Assembly: GCA_052273845.1 (NCBI GenBank)
Contig: DAVZHM010000036.1
Span: 1-17,752, forward strand
Length of the DNA stretch: 17,752 nucleotides
Direction: 5' to 3'
Origin: Fimenecus sp052273845
Lineage (GTDB): Bacteria; Bacillota; Clostridia; Oscillospirales; Acutalibacteraceae
This document shows, one piece after another, positions 14,375 to 17,752 of this stretch. The notes beneath the pieces were generated by a model. That model was not told where the DNA came from. It was given only the letters and a program-made list of their open reading frames with translations, and did not search any database. Both the position numbers and the translations under genes were made by a program. Position 1 is the stretch's first letter; each line of letters begins with the position of its first letter.

Positions 14375-15754
14375 ATGGACAATCCAAAAGGGAAAAATGC
14401 GTTTTCGGACGATGATTTTGAGGATGTTTTCAGTTCGTCGGGCGAAGGGGATTTTGAAGATATTTACAGCGACGGTGCCACAGAGGACGGTGCTTCGGCA
14501 GAAGATACATATGAGGACGTTTTCAGCGGCAGAACCGAAGCGGACGAGCCGAACGGTGCGGACGAAGACCCTTACGCAGGCTTTTTTGCGCAATCACCTT
14601 TGCATGAGGAAGAAGAACGCCCTGCACCGCGTTACCGCGCGCAGGTGAATACCGCCCCCGAAAAACTGCCGTACCGCTACAATGAAAACGCGCCTGCGCG
14701 CACCCGCGCACGCAACGGCGAGGAAATTTATTCGGGCGCGGACACCCCCGAAAAACCGCGCAAAAAGAAAAAGCACATCGGCTTAAAAATCTTCAGCGTT
14801 CTGCTCGCGGTTGTTCTGCTGTTTGTAGGCTTTGTGGGCGCTTACGGCTATACGCGCGCCAAAAAAATCCTCGGCGCGGCGGACTACGCACCGCTTGAAA
14901 AAAATCAGTATATCGACAGCAGCGAACTCGCCTCTGCCGAGTATATAAAGAATATTTTGCTCATCGGCGTGGACGCGCGCGCGGGCGAGGACGCGGAAAA
15001 AACGCGGTCGGACACTATGATGCTCGTCACGATTGACACGCGCAACGGTCAAATCAAGTTGACCTCGTTTTTGCGGGATATGTATGTGGAAATCCCCGGT
15101 TACCGTGAGGACAAGCTCAACGCCGCGCAGAGCCACGGCGGCACGCAATTATTGGTAGACACCCTCGAATACAACTTCAAAATTGACATCGACAACTATA
15201 TGCTCGTCAGTTTCGATATGTTCTCCACGATTATAGACAAATTGGGCGGCGTAGATGTGGAAATCACCGAAAAAGAGGCGAAATACATCAACAGCAAAGA
15301 CCATATGTCGCGCGAGGACGGGTTTGCCTTCCCCGAAGAACTTTCGGGCGGTATGCAGCATTTTACAGGCGCGCAGGCGCTGTGGTACAGCCGCATTCGC
15401 TATTTGGACAGCGACTTTATGCGCACCGCGCGGCAACGGAAAGTGATTTCCGCGCTTGTGCAAAAAGCGGTCGGGCAATCGCCCACGGCGCTGTTCGATA
15501 TGGTTGAGGAAATTATGCCGATGGTCAAAACCGACCTGACCGAAGCCGAAATGATGGATTTGGGACTGCACGCGCTTTCCTATTTGAAATATGACATCGT
15601 GCAACAGCAAATCCCCGCCGAGGACGCGTACACAAGCGCCAAACGCCGCGGGCAATCCGTGTTGCTGCCCGATATGGACAAAAACCGCAAGCTGTTGAAA
15701 CAGTTCCTGTTTGAAAAAGTCGCAGTGGAGGAAGAAACTACCGCCGCCGCGTAG
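14375..15754 (+). CDS. LytR-CpsA-Psr (LCP) family glycopolymer transferase
   Basis: LCP proteins transfer teichoic acids or other glycopolymers from a lipid carrier to peptidoglycan on the outer face of the membrane. The 459-residue protein has a long acidic cytoplasmic N terminus (about 1-127), a basic KPRKKKK stretch, one membrane segment (about 136-158) and the extracellular LCP domain (about 190-425). Key features are LLIGVDAR (195-202), the RSDTMML run with Arg211 and Asp213, SFLRD (Arg234, Asp235), DKLNAA (246-251), GGVDVEI (291-297) and the late RTARQRK Arg cluster. Three repeats of the form [FY]-E-D-[VI]-[FY]-S lie at 15-20, 27-32 and 46-51 in the cytoplasmic tail, which is unusual. 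GGAGG precedes the ATG by seven bases. The last two sense codons and the TAG stop (15752-15754) lie inside a copy of the dispersed repeat. Confidence 0.93.
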   Translation: MDNPKGKNAFSDDDFEDVFSSSGEGDFEDIYSDGATEDGASAEDTYEDVFSGRTEADEPNGADEDPYAGFFAQSPLHEEEERPAPRYRAQVNTAPEKLPYRYNENAPARTRARNGEEIYSGADTPEKPRKKKKHIGLKIFSVLLAVVLLFVGFVGAYGYTRAKKILGAADYAPLEKNQYIDSSELASAEYIKNILLIGVDARAGEDAEKTRSDTMMLVTIDTRNGQIKLTSFLRDMYVEIPGYREDKLNAAQSHGGTQLLVDTLEYNFKIDIDNYMLVSFDMFSTIIDKLGGVDVEITEKEAKYINSKDHMSREDGFAFPEELSGGMQHFTGAQALWYSRIRYLDSDFMRTARQRKVISALVQKAVGQSPTALFDMVEEIMPMVKTDLTEAEMMDLGLHALSYLKYDIVQQQIPAEDAYTSAKRRGQSVLLPDMDKNRKLLKQFLFEKVAVEEETTAAA

Positions 15755-15838
15755 GACGCGGAACGAATCGCCGCGTGAACCGCGGGGTAAATCGTTGGTT
15801 TACTGTGCGGAAATGATTTACCAATCCTCTCGAACCGC
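15747..15838 (+). repeat. Fifth copy of the palindromic repeat, overlapping the LCP stop codon
   Basis: These 92 bases match 8453-8544 with a single difference (15780 against 8486), including the end of one unit, the 16-base linker and 68 bases of the next unit. The difference shortens the first hairpin stem from six to five pairs. The copy lies in the same orientation as the array after spoIIQ. It starts inside the LCP coding region and provides its TAG stop. After 15838 the similarity continues in degraded form (GGCGCGGAACAAATCGCC) to about 15864. Confidence 0.9.
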
Positions 15839-15901
15839 GCAGGGCGCGGAACAAATCGCCCGCGAGATTTTTTACTCCCCCACCGCGCACGGCGCGTGCC
15901 A

Positions 15902-15920
15902 TCTCCCATTAAGCGGGAGA
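15902..15920 (+). other. Hairpin in the LCP-GH51 intergenic region
   Basis: TCTCCC (15902-15907) and GGGAGA (15915-15920) form a 6-bp stem around a 7-base loop. Just upstream, 15881-15900 is GC-rich with a small CGCGCACGGCGCG palindrome. The block 15870-15920 has the look of a second dispersed intergenic repeat of gut Clostridia, but with one copy in the window this is inference. There is no U tract on the plus strand. Confidence 0.45.
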
Positions 15921-15937
15921 AATATACAGTGTATAAA
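15909..15937 (+). promoter_or_regulatory. Putative GH51 promoter with overlapping palindrome
   Basis: TTAAGC (15909-15914), a 17-base spacer and TATAAA (15932-15937) would start transcription near 15944, 22 bases before the ATG. The -35 is poor, as expected for a regulated promoter. A perfect 13-base palindrome, TATACA-G-TGTATA (15923-15935), overlaps the -10 element and could be an operator for a sugar-responsive repressor. The regulator is unknown. Confidence 0.45.
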
Positions 15938-15965
15938 TTATTATTTCACGGAGTGTGATACAATT

Positions 15966-17471
15966 ATGAAAAAAGCCTTTTTGCCCCTGTCCAAAAGTTT
16001 TGAAATCGGCAAGGTGGACAAGCGCATCTACGGTTCGTTTATCGAACATCTGGGGCGCGCGGTCTACGGCGGCATTTTTGAGCCGGGTCACCCCACCGCC
16101 GATGCGGACGGTTTGCGTCAAGACGTTATAGACGAAGTGCGCAAACTGAATGTCCCGATTGTGCGCTACCCCGGCGGAAACTTTGTTTCCGGCTATCGTT
16201 GGGAAGACGGCGTCGGCCCCGTTGAGGAACGTCCGAAACGGTTGGAACTCGCTTGGGGCGTAACCGAACCGAACACCTTTGGCACCAACGAATTTTTAAA
16301 ATGGTGTAAAAAGGCAAATACCGAATGTATGATGGCTGTAAACCTCGGCTTGCGCGGACCGGAAGAAGCGCGCGCACTCGTCGAATACTGCAACCACCCG
16401 AGTGGTTCGTATTACAGCGATTTGCGCCGCAAGCACGGCGTAGAAGACCCCCACAACATTAAACTGTGGTGCCTCGGCAACGAAATGGACGGCGACTGGC
16501 AAATGGGTCACAAGACCGCCTACGAATACGGCAGAACCGCAGCGGAAGCGGCAAAGGTAATGCGCTGGGTAGACCCGTCGATTGAACTCGTGCTTTGCGG
16601 CAGTTCCAACAGCCACACGCGCACATTCGGCGATTGGGAAGCACAAACCCTCGACCTGGCATATGACAAGGTAAACTACGTTTCCCTGCATCAGTATTAC
16701 GACAACAAAACCGACGATACGCCGAGTTTCCTTGCAAAATCCATGGAAATGGACGGTTTCATTCGCACCGTGGTGTCGGTCTGCGACTACATCAAGGGCA
16801 AAAAGCACTCCAAACACGATGTCAACCTGTCCTTTGACGAATGGAACGTTTGGTATCATTCTTTCGACGCGGACAAAAAAATTGAGCGTTGGTGCCGGGC
16901 GCCGCATCAATTAGAGGATATTTATAATTTCGAGGACGCGCTTTTGGTCGGTTTGATGATGATTACCCTTTTGCGCCATGCCGACCGCGTCAAAGTTGCC
17001 TGCCTTGCACAACTTGTCAACGTGATTGCGCCGATTATGACCGAAAACGGCGGCGGCGTATTTGAACAGACGATTTTCTATCCGTTTATGCATATGTCGA
17101 ACTACGGCCGCGGCACGGCGTTGATTTCGCAGATTCGCTGTGACAAGCACGATACGAAGGAATTTACCGATGTGCCCGATTTGAACGGCGTGGCAGTGCT
17201 TTCCGAGGACGAAACCGAACTGACGGTGTTCGCGGTCAACCGCGACTTCGAGGAAGACTATCTTTTGGAACTCGATTTGCCCGATATGGCGGACTTTGTG
17301 CCCGCAGAGCACATCGAAATGGCGGGCTTCGGTCTCAAAGACGAAAACTCGATTGTTTCCGCCCCCGTGAAACCCGCAAAAGCGGCATCTCTCCCCGAAA
17401 AAGACGGCAGAACCGTGCGTGCACATCTCCGTCCGCTTTCTTGGAATGTAATCCGCTTGAAAAAAATATAA
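15966..17471 (+). CDS. abfA: Intracellular alpha-L-arabinofuranosidase, family GH51
   Basis: This enzyme releases terminal arabinofuranose from arabinan or arabinoxylan oligosaccharides. The 501-residue length is typical of GH51. The (beta/alpha)8 barrel carries GSFIEHLGRAVYGGIFEPG (23-41), RYPGGNFVSGYRWEDG (67-82), the acid/base Glu173 in WCLGNEMDGDW, LHQYYDN (241-247), and the nucleophile Glu292 in SFDEWNVWYH. A C-terminal beta-sandwich ends the protein. No signal peptide is present, so it should act in the cytoplasm on imported oligosaccharides. The frame is open upstream to 15711, but that part lies in LCP and repeat sequence and is not coding. The ATG at 15966 has GGAG 12 bases upstream, a long but acceptable spacing. 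No transporter or other arabinose genes are adjacent. Confidence 0.95.
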   Translation: MKKAFLPLSKSFEIGKVDKRIYGSFIEHLGRAVYGGIFEPGHPTADADGLRQDVIDEVRKLNVPIVRYPGGNFVSGYRWEDGVGPVEERPKRLELAWGVTEPNTFGTNEFLKWCKKANTECMMAVNLGLRGPEEARALVEYCNHPSGSYYSDLRRKHGVEDPHNIKLWCLGNEMDGDWQMGHKTAYEYGRTAAEAAKVMRWVDPSIELVLCGSSNSHTRTFGDWEAQTLDLAYDKVNYVSLHQYYDNKTDDTPSFLAKSMEMDGFIRTVVSVCDYIKGKKHSKHDVNLSFDEWNVWYHSFDADKKIERWCRAPHQLEDIYNFEDALLVGLMMITLLRHADRVKVACLAQLVNVIAPIMTENGGGVFEQTIFYPFMHMSNYGRGTALISQIRCDKHDTKEFTDVPDLNGVAVLSEDETELTVFAVNRDFEEDYLLELDLPDMADFVPAEHIEMAGFGLKDENSIVSAPVKPAKAASLPEKDGRTVRAHLRPLSWNVIRLKKI

Positions 17472-17485
17472 ATATCTGCTACAAT
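17457..17485 (+). promoter_or_regulatory. Promoter of the right-edge zinc-ribbon gene
   Basis: TTGAAA (17457-17462), a 17-base spacer and TACAAT (17480-17485), the latter preceded by TGC, giving an extended -10. It overlaps the end of the GH51 gene. The start near 17492 leaves a leader of about 45 bases. No terminator for the GH51 gene was seen between the two. Confidence 0.65.
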
Positions 17486-17537
17486 AGGATATAAACTTCC
17501 AAACAGCACATTTCCAAAATCGGAAAGGATGAATTTT

Positions 17538-17752
17538 ATGGCAGCAAAATGCCCGCATTGCGGTGCAAAATTACATTGGTACGATTTCCGCGCAGAATGC
17601 AAACACTGCGGCACGAATATCCCGAACTACAACTGGGAAGCAAGACTCGAAGAGGACGCCGACCTTGCAGAACGCTCCTTTGCGCGTCTGCATTACCACA
17701 CCGGTAACTTTAAAAGTGCAATGTTCGGCTCGCCCGTGCGCATTGTGCGTTT
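17538..17752 (+). CDS. Zinc-ribbon hypothetical protein (3' end beyond the window)
   Basis: Only the first 71 codons are inside the window. The protein opens with a zinc ribbon made of two CxxC pairs, MAAKCPHCGAKL and ECKHCGTNIPNY (Cys5, Cys8, Cys22, Cys25), followed by an acidic and aromatic stretch and then GSPVRIVRF at the edge. The ATG at 17538 has AAAGGA eight bases upstream. An in-frame ATG at 17529 overlaps that site and is unlikely to be used. Proteins of this layout in Clostridia often continue into membrane segments, but none is visible yet. The function is unknown. Confidence 0.8.
   Translation, partial: MAAKCPHCGAKLHWYDFRAECKHCGTNIPNYNWEARLEEDADLAERSFARLHYHTGNFKSAMFGSPVRIVR

Noticed and set aside
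15711..15965. N-terminal extension of the GH51 enzyme
   Set aside because: The extra 85 codons overlap the end of the LCP gene and the repeat copy and have no GH51 character.

Overview
The window looks like the chromosome of a fermentative, endospore-forming Firmicute of class Clostridia, most likely a gut member of the Oscillospiraceae/Ruminococcaceae type. This is an inference. It rests on a moderately GC-rich genome with Firmicutes-style AGGAGG ribosome binding sites and sigma-A promoters, a SpoIIQ-like sporulation gene behind a sigma-F-like promoter, the rny-ymdB pair, the asp23-fakA-recG block and an intracellular GH51 arabinofuranosidase. Most of the window is housekeeping; no defence island, prophage, CRISPR array, transposase or RNA gene was seen.

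Layout. Positions 1-7405 are entirely on the minus strand. Read in the direction of transcription they hold rny (RNase Y), a strong terminator hairpin, ymdB (phosphoesterase), an orphan ABC-type peptide-binding lipoprotein, then a separate unit behind a near-consensus promoter: an Asp23-family protein, fakA (fatty-acid kinase) and recG, which runs off the left edge. A 234-bp divergent region (7406-7639) drives rny to the left and a spoIIQ-like LytM/M23 gene to the right. Positions 8384-8896 carry no gene. They contain a tandem array of 77-bp GC-rich palindromic repeats that starts on the base after the spoIIQ stop codon, followed by two terminator hairpins. Positions 8897-14176 are again minus strand: aspS, purB, a RING-like/zinc-ribbon membrane protein and galU. 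A second divergent region (14177-14374) leads right to an LCP-family cell-wall ligase, a further copy of the same repeat that supplies the LCP stop codon, a GH51 arabinofuranosidase, and the start of a zinc-ribbon protein cut by the right edge.

How the genes fit together. Several themes concern the cell envelope and its turnover: GalU makes UDP-glucose for surface glycans, the LCP protein attaches glycopolymers to peptidoglycan, Asp23 and FakA act at the membrane, and SpoIIQ works between mother cell and forespore. RNase Y and YmdB are a conserved pair. AspS and PurB are translation and purine synthesis genes. The GH51 enzyme has no signal peptide and should act on imported arabino-oligosaccharides.

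The least explained feature is the repeat family. Five copies occur within 7.5 kb, at two sites, each time in the same orientation and at the very 3' end of a plus-strand gene. The other points worth a second look are the acidic motif-repeat tail of the LCP protein, the RING-like membrane protein, the dyad in the rny leader, the terminator between rny and ymdB, and a sequence break in recG at the left edge.
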